64,000 bases of DNA. It comes from Myxococcales bacterium (lineage in GTDB: Bacteria; Myxococcota_A; Polyangia; Polyangiales; Polyangiaceae). The position numbers were made by a program, and so were the translations under genes. This document shows, in pieces, positions 27,950-36,887 of the stretch. Below the pieces are notes generated by a model. The model was not told where the DNA came from, did not search any database, and worked only from the letters and a program-made list of their open reading frames with translations. The stretch spans positions 292,652-356,651 of the forward strand of contig JACPVJ010000184.1 in NCBI GenBank assembly GCA_016191785.1, read 5' to 3'. The stretch's first letter is position 1, and each line of letters begins with the position of its first letter.

Positions 27950-29344
27950 GTGGCCAAACGAAGCGTCCTCACTTTTGTCGCCGTGCTCACCTTGTCCCAA
28001 ACGGCCGGCGCGGAGCCTACCGTGCCGACGTTGACCAAGGGCGCGGTGAAGGACGGCGTGCAGGGCTCGGAGGTCGGCGCGGAAGGGGCCGAGTGGGTGG
28101 TTCCCGGAGGCCCGGTCGTTCGGGCCGAGGCCGGGGCGGTCTTGCGCCTGCACCCCACGCCCCAACCGTTGCTGCTCGGACCCGGAGCCAAGGTCTCGGG
28201 CTACACGCTGATCGTGCGCTCCGGCAAGGTCGAGGTCAGCGCGCCGCGCAAGGCCCGGAGCGCGGTCGTGGTCGTCGGCCCGCGCAAGCACGGCGCGATC
28301 GTTCGGCACGGCGTGTTTCGCATCGCCGCGCTCGAAGGCAGCACTGCTCTGGCCAACGTCGACGGCGAGACCTCGCTCTCGATCCAAGAGGGCCCGTATC
28401 GCCCGCTCGCTGCCGGACACGTGTTCGTCGCCACGACCAGCGCCCAGGGGTCGCGCAAGCTGGCGCTCTCGCCCAGCTCGGTGCAGGGCTCGCGCTTGCT
28501 GCTGTCGGAGACGGCACGCGCGCGGTTCGCTGGGCTCTCGTGGGAAGCTGTGCCAGGGGCCGCGGGCTACCGCGCAGAGTTGATCGACGAAGGGACCGGG
28601 AGGGTCGTTGCAGAGGCCGAAGGCGCCGAGACCACGCTGCCGTCCAGCTTCGAGCCCCAGAGCGTTGGGCGCTACCGCCTGCGCGTCTGGACCCGGGACC
28701 CGTCAGGGATCGCCAACACCCACCCCTTCGAGTCCGCGCTGCAGATCGTCGCCGTCGAGTCGCCGCCCGGAGCCTATCGGGACTCGTCGGGCGTGTACCG
28801 GCTGGGGATCGACCAGCGGCTGAGCCTGCGCGGAGCCGAAGGCCTGGAGATGAGCTTCGGGAAGGGTGGCTGGATTAGCGCCTCGAAGAGCCTGGGGATG
28901 TCCCGAGACGAGCTGCGCACCGTGCTTCTGCGGCTGCCAGGCGCTCCCGACCACGTGAGCCTGAAGATGGCCCCGCGCTCGGTCCGGTCGGTGATCGAGA
29001 TCAGCCCGCGCAACGCGGTCTGGCCCAAAGACCGGATCGAGATCCGCGTCCGCCTCGAGGACCCCAGCGGCCGACCGGTGCCCGCGTTCGTCAAAGCCAA
29101 CCCCCGTGTACGGCTGAACACCCAGCAGCTCAACGTGCCCTTCAGCCGTGACGGCAAGTGGCTTCGCGCTGTGATCGCCCCGAAGCGAGGCGGTGGACCC
29201 TGGGTTCTTCGCGTCGATGTCGAAGACGGCGCGCGGCAGTCCCTGGGCTACGACTTCGTCGAGATCGCCTCGGTGCCGTCGGAGCATCGAGCCGAAGTCA
29301 CCCCCCGAACCACGGTCCGACGCACCACCGCGTCGCGTCGCTGA
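27950..29344 (+). CDS. Secreted FecR-domain protein
   Basis: A 464-residue exported protein starting on GTG. The signal peptide is residues 1-20 (MAKRSVLTFVAVLTLSQTAG, cut near AE). A FecR-like beta domain follows (about 50-160: VLRLHP, GKVEVSAP, VVVVGPRKHGAIVRHGVFRI, with YRPLAAGHVFVA). Then come fibronectin-like stretches (LSWEAVPGAAGYRAELID, YRLRVWTRDPSG) and a C-terminal beta-rich region ending in a Thr/Arg-rich tail. It probably sits in the periplasm or at the surface; no iron-transport genes accompany it, so a FecR-type regulatory role is not supported. The PilZ gene follows after 27 bases. Confidence 0.7.
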   Translation: MAKRSVLTFVAVLTLSQTAGAEPTVPTLTKGAVKDGVQGSEVGAEGAEWVVPGGPVVRAEAGAVLRLHPTPQPLLLGPGAKVSGYTLIVRSGKVEVSAPRKARSAVVVVGPRKHGAIVRHGVFRIAALEGSTALANVDGETSLSIQEGPYRPLAAGHVFVATTSAQGSRKLALSPSSVQGSRLLLSETARARFAGLSWEAVPGAAGYRAELIDEGTGRVVAEAEGAETTLPSSFEPQSVGRYRLRVWTRDPSGIANTHPFESALQIVAVESPPGAYRDSSGVYRLGIDQRLSLRGAEGLEMSFGKGGWISASKSLGMSRDELRTVLLRLPGAPDHVSLKMAPRSVRSVIEISPRNAVWPKDRIEIRVRLEDPSGRPVPAFVKANPRVRLNTQQLNVPFSRDGKWLRAVIAPKRGGGPWVLRVDVEDGARQSLGYDFVEIASVPSEHRAEVTPRTTVRRTTASRR

Positions 29345-29371
29345 CGCGGACCGCACAGAGAGGACGCCGAG

Positions 29372-29779
29372 ATGGAAGAAGCCCTGAACACCGAAGCGAC
29401 GATCCGACAGCTCTCGGAGCTCCCCGACGCCGACAACCGGCGGCGGCACCCTCGCTACGCCGTCGAGCTGAACGTCAGCTTGTCGAGCGAGCACAACTTC
29501 TATGCCGGGTTTGTCGAGAACCTGTCGAACGGCGGGGTGTTCGTGGCGACTCACTCGCTCAAGGCCGTGGGCACGGTGTTCGAGATCTTGATCTCGCTGC
29601 CGGGCTGCGACGAGCCGGTTCGAGCGCGCGGCGAGGTCCGCTGGGTTCGCGAGTACGGCGACCACAGCGACGTGCCCCCGGGCGTGGGTATTCGTTTCCT
29701 CGAGCTCGACGCCGCCGGGCTGGCGCGGATCGAGGCGTTTCTTGCGCACCGCGAGCCGCTGTTCTTCGACGACGAATGA
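29372..29779 (+). CDS. PilZ-domain c-di-GMP receptor
   Basis: A 135-residue single-domain PilZ protein. Both ligand motifs are present: RRHPR (RxxxR) near residue 25 and NLSNGG (NxSxxG) near residue 51, followed by VRARGEVRWVRE and VGIRFLELD, the usual closing strands. It should bind c-di-GMP made by the nearby GGEEF proteins. It lies in the run from the FHA cyclase to the hybrid kinase and is the intact counterpart of the frameshifted PilZ gene at 14988-15295. Confidence 0.9.
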   Translation: MEEALNTEATIRQLSELPDADNRRRHPRYAVELNVSLSSEHNFYAGFVENLSNGGVFVATHSLKAVGTVFEILISLPGCDEPVRARGEVRWVREYGDHSDVPPGVGIRFLELDAAGLARIEAFLAHREPLFFDDE

Positions 29780-29867
29780 GGCGCAGCGGATGCGCGACTT
29801 CGCGTGGGACTCGGGCCCGCTGGCCGGTGGCCGCGCGACAGTCGACCGGGTAGAGTTCCGCCCGGTC

Positions 29868-32180
29868 ATGTCCAAAGGGTCGCTGCTGCTGCTCTCGGCC
29901 GACCCGGGCTACGTGGCAAGCTTCCTCGCGCAACCGAACGAACGCGTCTCGCGCGCGGCGAGCACGCTGGCCGAAGTGACCGCCCTCGCGGCGGCGTTCG
30001 CGTTCGACGCGGTGGTGGTCGACGTGGATCTCGAGGGCGCGCGTGACCTCCCGTTGATTTCTGCCGTGCGCGAGCGCTGCCCGCTCAGCGCCGTCGTGGC
30101 TCTGGTCGGCGGCGACGCAGAGGGGGTCGCGTTCGAGGCCATGCGGCTCGGCGCGGAAGACTGCCTGAGCAAGCAAGAGGAGCGTGCCACCGTTCACCGG
30201 GCCGCCACCCGGGCGGTGGATCGGATGTGGCTGCGCGGCTCCTTCGAGCGGCGCGAGCAGCTGCTCGAGAGCGCGTTCGCGGCGCTCTCGCCCAAGATCG
30301 CGGTGGTCGACGAGCATGGCGTGATCGTGCTGACCAATCGCTCGTGGGAGCGGCATGCCGCGGCGAGCGTGGGCGCGGCATACCTCGACGTGCTGCCGCG
30401 GCTCGCGAGCTCGGAGCTGGATCGAGCCCGGGTCCGGCAGGGCTTCGAGCGAGTCCTCGCGGGTGAGCTCGCGCACTCCACCAGCGAGTACTCCCAAGAG
30501 ACGGTGGGTGGTCGGCGCTGGTACCTGCAACAGGTCGATCGCATGCCCGGCGCCGAGTCCGGCGTCGTGATCACCGACACCGACATCACCGAGCGTCGAT
30601 CGATGGAAGAGGCGCTTCGGCGATCGGAGGCCGATTTCCGCACGTTGCTCCAGAGTTTCCCCCAAGGGCTGGGCATCCACCGTTTGGGTACCTTGGTGTG
30701 GATCAACGGCGCCGCGCTCGAATCCCTCGGGTACGATGCGCCTGACGAGCTGCTCGGGCGTTCGGTGCTCGAGTTCGTCCACCCGGACGACCACGCGTTG
30801 GTCATCTCGCGCATGCAGAGGGCGTTCGCCGGAGAGCCCAACCCCCCGATGGATCAGCGCCTCTTGACCAAGAGCGGCAAGATCGTGCTGGCCGAGGTCA
30901 CGGCGGTGCCCATCCATTTCGAAGGCGAGCCCGCGGTGCTGGTGATGGGGATCGACGCGGTGCAGCGCCGCCAGTTCACCGCGCAGCTGCTCCAGGTCGA
31001 TCGCATGCACTCGGTGGGGCTCTTGGCGCTGGGCTTGGGTCATGAGATCAACAACCCTCTCAGCTTGGTCACCGCCAACGTGGACGTGGCGTATCGCCGC
31101 GCGGGGGAGCTCCAACGGTTGGCCGAAGGCCCATCGGCCGCCAAGATGGACCCTCGGGCCCTCGAAGCGGTGTTCGAGCTGATCGACGGTGCCCGCGAGC
31201 TCCGGGAGGCGATCGGCGAAGCGCGCCAGGGGGCGCGCCGTGTTCAAGAGATCGTGGGTGAGCTCCGGACCTTCTCGCGCTCCGAAGAAGAGCTGATCGG
31301 GCCGGTTCGCATCGAATCGGTGCTCGACGCTGCGATCGGCATGGCGAAGAACCAGATCAAGCACCGCGCGCGGCTCGTCACCGAGTACGCCGAGGTCCCG
31401 GCGGTCATCGGCAACGAAGGCCGGCTCGGCCAGGTGTTCTTGAACTTGCTGGTGAACGCTGCTCACGCCATCCCCGTCGGTGCCGCCGATCAGAACGAGA
31501 TCCGGGTCTCGACCCGGGAAGAGGGCGACCGGGTGGTGGTCGAGGTTCGTGACACCGGCTCGGGGATCGCCGCCGAGAACCTGTCGAGGCTGTTCGAGCC
31601 GTTTTTCACGACCAAGCCCGTGGGCCAGGGCACCGGGCTCGGCCTCGCCATCTGTCGTGACATCGTGCTCAAGCTCGGGGGCTCGATCGAGGTGGAGAGC
31701 ACGGTCGGCGTGGGCACCGTGTTTCGGGTGCTGCTCCCGCGCTCGGCTGACGCGGCGCCCCCTCGCGCCGTGACTTCGGATCACGTGCAGGTTCCCGTGC
31801 CTCGCCCGCTGCGGGTGCTGGTGGTGGACGACGAGGAGCTGATCGGTCGAGTGGTGCGTCGCTGTTTCGGCAAGACCAACGAGGTGCAGTGGATCGGCTC
31901 GGGGCGAGAGGCTGCCGAGCGGCTGGCAGGTCCCGAAGACTGGGATGTCGTATTCCTGGACGTCATGATGCCGGAGATGACCGGCATGGAGGTGTTCGAG
32001 CACGTTCGCCAGCACGCGCCGCAGCAGCTCGAGAAGATCGTGTTCTTGACCGGCGGCGCCTTCGCGGCTGGCGGTGAAGAGTTCCTGGTCCGGACCGGCC
32101 GGCCGCGGATCTCCAAGCCCTTCGAGCCGCGGGATCTGCTCGGCGCAGCGGCCGAGATCGTCGGTCGGGCCTCAACGTGA
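29868..32180 (+). CDS. Hybrid histidine kinase: pseudoreceiver, PAS-PAS, kinase, receiver
   Basis: A 770-residue paralogue of the hybrid kinase at 21867-24233. Order: pseudoreceiver (about 5-110, VVVDVDLEG at the phosphoacceptor strand), PAS (about 130-240), second PAS with FVHPDDHA (about 260-375), H-box His392 (GLGHEINNPLSLV), ATPase (NLLVNAAHAI, DTGSGI, GTGLGLAIC), and a C-terminal receiver (VVDDEELIGR, VFLDVMMPEMTG). The frame is open to 29742; ATGs at 29790 and 29868 are candidates. 29868 is chosen because it starts just before the pseudoreceiver, but neither has a strong ribosome site. Its 3' end overlaps the convergent peptidase gene by 9 bases. Confidence 0.88.
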   Translation: MSKGSLLLLSADPGYVASFLAQPNERVSRAASTLAEVTALAAAFAFDAVVVDVDLEGARDLPLISAVRERCPLSAVVALVGGDAEGVAFEAMRLGAEDCLSKQEERATVHRAATRAVDRMWLRGSFERREQLLESAFAALSPKIAVVDEHGVIVLTNRSWERHAAASVGAAYLDVLPRLASSELDRARVRQGFERVLAGELAHSTSEYSQETVGGRRWYLQQVDRMPGAESGVVITDTDITERRSMEEALRRSEADFRTLLQSFPQGLGIHRLGTLVWINGAALESLGYDAPDELLGRSVLEFVHPDDHALVISRMQRAFAGEPNPPMDQRLLTKSGKIVLAEVTAVPIHFEGEPAVLVMGIDAVQRRQFTAQLLQVDRMHSVGLLALGLGHEINNPLSLVTANVDVAYRRAGELQRLAEGPSAAKMDPRALEAVFELIDGARELREAIGEARQGARRVQEIVGELRTFSRSEEELIGPVRIESVLDAAIGMAKNQIKHRARLVTEYAEVPAVIGNEGRLGQVFLNLLVNAAHAIPVGAADQNEIRVSTREEGDRVVVEVRDTGSGIAAENLSRLFEPFFTTKPVGQGTGLGLAICRDIVLKLGGSIEVESTVGVGTVFRVLLPRSADAAPPRAVTSDHVQVPVPRPLRVLVVDDEELIGRVVRRCFGKTNEVQWIGSGREAAERLAGPEDWDVVFLDVMMPEMTGMEVFEHVRQHAPQQLEKIVFLTGGAFAAGGEEFLVRTGRPRISKPFEPRDLLGAAAEIVGRAST

Positions 32181-34322
32181 TGCGTCGCTGGTCACCACCG
32201 TCTCGTCACCCGCCTGCGAGGGAACGGCCCACTCGGGCCGCGCGCTGATCAATCGCTGCGCGACGCTCGGCAGCCCGGGGCTGTGGTCGGAGAGCGCGAA
32301 CGGGCGAGCGGTCTCGACCGCCGCCCCGTCTGGGCCGACTCCGAACAGCGTGAGGGTGCCGCGTCGGAGGGCGGCTGGCATCCCTTCGAAGGTGACCTGG
32401 GCGCCTTCCGCGAAGTGAAGCGACAGCGTCTCGGCGCCGCGTTCGGAGCGGACCCGCCAGCGGCCCGGCCCGGTGTGCTCGGCGACGGGCGGCGCGAGCG
32501 CCAGCGCGGGAGCCTCAGCCTGGCGAGCCTCGGATCTCCACCCCACGAAGGTCGGGGCCGAGTCGACGACCTCGGGCGAGAAGCGCTCGACCGCGAGCAC
32601 GGCCTTCGGCACTGGACCGGACGATGCGTCCACCAGGAACCGAGCTCGACCACGGGTGGAGTCCAGATGGTACGCGATGGAGAGTCGCTGCGGCTCAGCG
32701 GTCCCGTGCGCGGGCAAGAGGCAGCCGACCGCGGTCGCAGAGAGCGCGGTGGCGGCGGACAACGCGCCCGCGAAGCGTCGCGGACGCGGCGCGAGCGGAA
32801 CGCAGGCAGGGACGAACCCCGCGAGGCCCAGCGCCGCCGTCGCAGCCAAGAGCCCGGGAACCGCCAGCCCGAGGGCGTCGTAGGCGAGCGACAGGACCGG
32901 GAGCCAGAGCAGAGCAGCGGCGATGGCCGGCGTCAGCACCGAGAGCACGCCGCGACGGATGAGGCCGGTGAGCGCCGCGAGGAGCCAGGGCGCCGTGAAC
33001 AAGAAGCCGGCTTCCGGAAGCAGCGCGACCGCCGCCCAGCCAACGAGCCCGAAGAACGTCCAGGTCGCGAGCCAGAGCTCGTGCACGCTCGCGTCCAGAA
33101 CCGCGAGCGCGGCCAGGGTGATCACGATCAGGCCGGTCGCGACCGCCAGGAAGTACGGCGCTGGGTGCGCTGGCCAGCCCGACCCCAGCGCGCCGGCCAC
33201 GCGTAGCGCCGAGCCGAGCCCGAAGCTTGCCACCGTCGCGACGAGCACCGCCAGCGGCCAGCCGCCGAGGGCCTTCAGGAAACGTGTCGTCCGCGCGCCG
33301 CGCCGGAGCTCGCGGCCCAGCACCAGCAGCCACACCAGGCTCGCCAGTCCATGGCCCCACCGTGCCAGGCCGAGCGGCACCCTCACCACGCACAGCCCGA
33401 GCAGATCGAAGAACAGCGCGCCCTGTGCGGCGGGCGGAGGCGTGCCCAGCGCGCGCGCGAGCCCGAGCGTGGCGTCGCCGTGATGCTGCATCGTGCGAAG
33501 CGAGACTCGGTCGAGGTCGTCGAAGGGCGTGTGATAGTGGCCCACGCCGCCGATGTTCGCGAAGTTGACGCCGGGCACGCCGGCGCGGCGAAACACGCTC
33601 AGATCGGTGTCGTTCGGCAAGCGCTGGTAGACCGCGGGGAACAGCGAGCTGGCGATCGGGTGGGGGCTCTGGGCGGCGAAGGCGCGAACCAGCCAATCGT
33701 TCGGGCCGCTGGTCTCGAACAGCAGCGACGGCCCCGTGGTGCCACGGGCCTCGACGTTGATCACCGCGGCGATCGCCTGCCTTCCCAGCTCGTCGCGTAC
33801 GAACGCCTCTGCTCCGAGCAGGCCTGCTTCCTCGCCGTCGGTCAGCAGCAACATCACCGGGAGCCGCGTCTGGCCGTGGGGCAGGGCCCGGGCGATCTCG
33901 AGCAACGTCGCGACCCCGATGCCGTCGTCCGAGCCGCCGGGCCCCGCGGGCACCGAGTCGTAGTGGGCCGCGAGGAGCACCCGGGGGCCGGTCGCGCCGG
34001 ACCGGTCGGCGATCACGTTCTCGATCACGGCGCAGGTACCGAAGCGGCTGCAGGCGGGCGCACGTTGCACGCGGACCGACCAGCCGAGTCGCGCGAGCTC
34101 GGCTTCGAGGCGCGCGCGCACGCGCCGTTGCTCGGCGCTGCCGGTCGGGTGGGGCGCGCTCGTGGGCAGCACCCGCCGCAGGGCTTCGTAGCCGCGCTCG
34201 GCGCTGAACTCGGCCGCGGGCGCGCTGCTCGGCTTCGCCGCCGGCGGCGAGAGCCGCCAGCTCACGAGCCCCCAGCAAAGAGCCAGTGCTGCCAGCGCCA
34301 GGGCCGGGAACGCGCGCGTCAT
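32172..34322 (-). CDS. Membrane M28-family metallopeptidase
   Basis: A 716-residue protein. After an N-terminal membrane anchor (about 3-22) comes an M28 zinc aminopeptidase domain with ligands His120 (AAHYDS), Asp132 (GSDDG), Glu164/165 (TDGEEAG), Glu191 and His264 (GHYHTPFDD). About eight hydrophobic segments follow (about 300-560), then a soluble C-terminal part. This layout recalls Fxna/ERMP1-like membrane M28 peptidases; it likely faces the periplasm. The start ATG at 34322 overlaps the glycosylase stop (ATGA); the longer open frame to 34730 is the shadow of that gene. Confidence 0.85.
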   Translation of the reverse strand: MTRAFPALALAALALCWGLVSWRLSPPAAKPSSAPAAEFSAERGYEALRRVLPTSAPHPTGSAEQRRVRARLEAELARLGWSVRVQRAPACSRFGTCAVIENVIADRSGATGPRVLLAAHYDSVPAGPGGSDDGIGVATLLEIARALPHGQTRLPVMLLLTDGEEAGLLGAEAFVRDELGRQAIAAVINVEARGTTGPSLLFETSGPNDWLVRAFAAQSPHPIASSLFPAVYQRLPNDTDLSVFRRAGVPGVNFANIGGVGHYHTPFDDLDRVSLRTMQHHGDATLGLARALGTPPPAAQGALFFDLLGLCVVRVPLGLARWGHGLASLVWLLVLGRELRRGARTTRFLKALGGWPLAVLVATVASFGLGSALRVAGALGSGWPAHPAPYFLAVATGLIVITLAALAVLDASVHELWLATWTFFGLVGWAAVALLPEAGFLFTAPWLLAALTGLIRRGVLSVLTPAIAAALLWLPVLSLAYDALGLAVPGLLAATAALGLAGFVPACVPLAPRPRRFAGALSAATALSATAVGCLLPAHGTAEPQRLSIAYHLDSTRGRARFLVDASSGPVPKAVLAVERFSPEVVDSAPTFVGWRSEARQAEAPALALAPPVAEHTGPGRWRVRSERGAETLSLHFAEGAQVTFEGMPAALRRGTLTLFGVGPDGAAVETARPFALSDHSPGLPSVAQRLISARPEWAVPSQAGDETVVTSDASR

Positions 34323-35035
34323 TTGCCCAGCTGCACGCCGAGCTCGGCGAGCTCTGCCCGCGCCGCCGCCGCCCAGCCGCGGTTCGCCTTGGGGCTGGCG
34401 GGGCTCGGGTGCAGCACGCTGGCGATGCGGACCGGGGCGCCGTCGAGCGCCCGGTCGGCACGGTCGGCTGCGAATGCGCCGACGCCGACCAGAAGCTCGG
34501 GCTCGAGCACGCGGACCAGCTCGACCAGTGCGGCGTCGCAGGCCGCGTACAAGAGTGCCCGCTCGGGCTCCGGGAGCTTGTCGGGCGTGCGGTTCTTCCC
34601 GCTTTCTTCCATGAACGCCAAAGGGCAGTAGTTCGCCACGAAGTGCGCCTCGAAGAAGTCGTCGGGGGTCGGGTAGACATCCCGGAAGAGGCCCCAGAGT
34701 CGCGCCCCACTGACCTCGGATCGCGCGCACGCGAAGCCCTCGATCGGTCGCTTCGGGTGCGACGCCGGTGGCTGCTTCACCGTCCCCGAGATCCCGAGCC
34801 AGTCTCGCACCACCGTGATTTCCCCGAACGGCACGCCGGTTTGGGCCATGCCGAAGGGCCCGGGGTTCATCCCCAAGAACACCACGCGCTTCTTCCCCCG
34901 CCCGAAGCGCTCGAGGTACTGCTCGTGGGGGGCGCGCGCGTAGGCGAGGGGGTTGTAGACGTGGGTGACCGGGTGCGCGAAGCGCAGCTGGTCGACGCGC
35001 TTCGACAGCCGCCGGCTGATCTCGATCAGGCTCAC
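34319..35035 (-). CDS. SMUG1-type uracil-DNA glycosylase
   Basis: A 238-residue family-3 (SMUG1-like) glycosylase that removes uracil and some oxidised pyrimidines from DNA. Signatures: GMNPGPFGMAQTGVPFGE at residues 55-72, with Asn57 the water-positioning residue, and the C-terminal HPSPASPKANRGW with His209. SMUG1 is better known from animals, with a patchy bacterial spread. The gene overlaps both neighbours by four bases: a Sel1 lipoprotein upstream and an M28 peptidase downstream. Confidence 0.88.
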   Translation of the reverse strand: MSLIEISRRLSKRVDQLRFAHPVTHVYNPLAYARAPHEQYLERFGRGKKRVVFLGMNPGPFGMAQTGVPFGEITVVRDWLGISGTVKQPPASHPKRPIEGFACARSEVSGARLWGLFRDVYPTPDDFFEAHFVANYCPLAFMEESGKNRTPDKLPEPERALLYAACDAALVELVRVLEPELLVGVGAFAADRADRALDGAPVRIASVLHPSPASPKANRGWAAAARAELAELGVQLGK

Positions 35036-36264
35036 GGCGCCGCCCCCGAGAGGCCCTTCAAGAGCTCGCAGCTACTGCTCTGACCTCCCCGGCACGCGCG
35101 CTCGAGCAGGGGCTTTGCCAGGGTGTCCTTGCCGCTGGCGTGAAAGTGGGCCCCGAGCACCCCGCAGGCGTCGGCGCGCCCGGCCTCGCACGCGCGCGAG
35201 AGCAGCGACGTGGCGCGCGCCTCGTCCTTCGGCACGCTGCCGCCCATCAGCAGCAGGGCGCCGAGCCCCGAGCACGCCAGCTCGTCGCCGCCCGAGCACG
35301 CGCGCTCGTAGGACCGGGCGGCACGTGCCTCGTCCCGCGGCACGCCCTTCCCCGAGGCCAAGACCGTCCCGAGCAGCGTGCAGCTCTCGAGCAGGTTCTT
35401 GTCACACGTCTGCGCGAGCAGCTCGACCGCCCGCGGCACGTCGCGGTCGACCCCGCTGCCTTCGTAGAGCAGCGTCGCCAGGTACGCGCACGCCGCGGGT
35501 TGCCCGCCCGAGCAGCCGCGCTCGAGGAGGGCCGCGCCCTTCCGGGCGTCGGTCCGCGCCAGCATCACGCCCAGGCTGGTGCAGGCGATGGCGACCCCGC
35601 CCTCACACGCCTTTTCGAACGCGTTGGCGGCGCGGGTGGGATCGGCGGCGAGCCCCTCGTCGCCCCCGAGCAGGGTGCCGAGCAGGCCGCAGCCCACCGG
35701 ATCACCGTGGTCGCAGCCCTGTTGATAGAGCGTTGCGGCGCGCGCGGGGTTCTTGGCTTCGCCTTCGCCGTGTCGGGCCATGTTCCCGAGCTCGGTGCAG
35801 CTCGCGCCGTTACCGCGCCGGCAGCCCCGGTCGAGCAGCGTGCGCGCACGCGGGAAATCCGGGGGACCGGCCCGGCCATTCTTCAGCATCTCGCCCGCCA
35901 GGGCGCAATCCGCGTCGCGCCCGAGCTCGCACGCGCGGACGAACGCCGCGGCCGCGGCTGCACGCCGTCGCTCGATGCCGAGCCCCTCGAGCAGCGCCGC
36001 GCCCAGCAAGTGGCAGCCGGTGGCGTTCTTGGCTTCGCAGCCCTGCTCGAGCCGGGTGTGGCCTTTCTTGGCGCTCTCGGGCCCGGCCTCGCCGCGCGAG
36101 TACAAGAACAAGAGCGCGTAGCACGCCGCCGGCCGCTCCGCGTCGCAGGTCGAGAGGCAGTCTGCTTCGGAGCGACAGAGCGCGGCCTGGTCGGCGGTGC
36201 CGCCGGGCGCGGCCGGCGCACACGCGAGCGCGAGGAGGGCGAGCGGCAGGCCCCAGCGAGTCAT
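35032..36264 (-). CDS. Sel1-repeat lipoprotein, 10 cysteine-paired repeats
   Basis: A 410-residue protein with a lipoprotein signal (MTRWGLPLALLALAC, Cys15 as lipid site). After a short Cys-rich lead it is built of 10 Sel1-like (SLR) alpha-alpha repeats of about 35 residues, each with a Cys near each end (for example AACAYLATLLYEG ... LLAQTC), so disulfides are likely in the periplasm or outer membrane. SLR proteins usually scaffold protein complexes. It is first in a coupled operon with SMUG1 and the M28 peptidase. The protein at 40325-43390 is a longer relative. Confidence 0.85.
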   Translation of the reverse strand: MTRWGLPLALLALACAPAAPGGTADQAALCRSEADCLSTCDAERPAACYALLFLYSRGEAGPESAKKGHTRLEQGCEAKNATGCHLLGAALLEGLGIERRRAAAAAAFVRACELGRDADCALAGEMLKNGRAGPPDFPRARTLLDRGCRRGNGASCTELGNMARHGEGEAKNPARAATLYQQGCDHGDPVGCGLLGTLLGGDEGLAADPTRAANAFEKACEGGVAIACTSLGVMLARTDARKGAALLERGCSGGQPAACAYLATLLYEGSGVDRDVPRAVELLAQTCDKNLLESCTLLGTVLASGKGVPRDEARAARSYERACSGGDELACSGLGALLLMGGSVPKDEARATSLLSRACEAGRADACGVLGAHFHASGKDTLAKPLLERACRGGQSSSCELLKGLSGAAP

Positions 36265-36317
36265 GGGGGGAAGCTAGGAGCCTCGCCGGCGCCGCGCAAG
36301 TCCGCTACATTGAGCCC

Positions 36318-36887
36318 GTGACCACCGCGCGCCGGCTGCATCACAGCTACCAGGAATACCTGGCGGCGCTCGAGGTCAGCGGCGTCAAGCTCGAGTACTG
36401 TGACGGGGAGATCTATGCCATGGCCGGCGGTACTCCGGCTCACGCCGATCTGGCCGCGTCGATCACTCGCCTGCTCGGCAACGCGCTGCTCGGGCGGTGC
36501 CGAGTCTCGTCTTCGGATCTGAAGGTCCGCATCGAGGCCACCGACCTGACGACCTTTCCGGACGTGACGGTGGTTTGTGGCGCGCGCGAAGTCTCGACCC
36601 TCGACCAGAACGCGGTCACCAATCCCACGCTCGTCGTCGAGGTGACCAGCCCGTCGACCGAGGACTACGATCGCGGGGAGAAGCTCAACCACTACAAGCA
36701 GTGCCCGAGCGTGTGCGCGGTGCTCTTGGTTTCGCATCGTCACCAGCAAGTCACGGCCGTGGTGCGGGGGGCGAACGGCTGGGAGGTCTCCGAGCATCGC
36801 CGGGGTGATCAGCTCGCCCTGGCGAACCCCGCCTGTGCGCTCAGCGTGAGTGAGCTCTACGCGGGCATCGAACTCACACCCGCGTGA
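36318..36887 (+). CDS. Uma2-family (DUF820) PD-(D/E)xK nuclease-like protein
   Basis: A 189-residue protein starting on GTG. The family pattern is clear: YLAALE, KLEYCDGEIYAMAGG, HADLAASITRLLGNAL, FPDVTVVCG (acidic residue) and LVVEVTSPSTEDYDRGEKLNHYKQ, which carry the putative D-ExK catalytic set. Uma2 proteins are common in large bacterial genomes; function is not firmly known, though some are nucleases in mobile or defence contexts. It is alone on its strand between two minus-strand operons and overlaps the nadE 3' end by 14 bases. Confidence 0.82.
   Translation: MTTARRLHHSYQEYLAALEVSGVKLEYCDGEIYAMAGGTPAHADLAASITRLLGNALLGRCRVSSSDLKVRIEATDLTTFPDVTVVCGAREVSTLDQNAVTNPTLVVEVTSPSTEDYDRGEKLNHYKQCPSVCAVLLVSHRHQQVTAVVRGANGWEVSEHRRGDQLALANPACALSVSELYAGIELTPA

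Noticed and set aside
34965..36887. 640-residue plus-strand frame
   Set aside because: Only the part from the GTG at 36318 is the Uma2 gene; the rest is Arg/Pro-rich antisense of the Sel1 gene.
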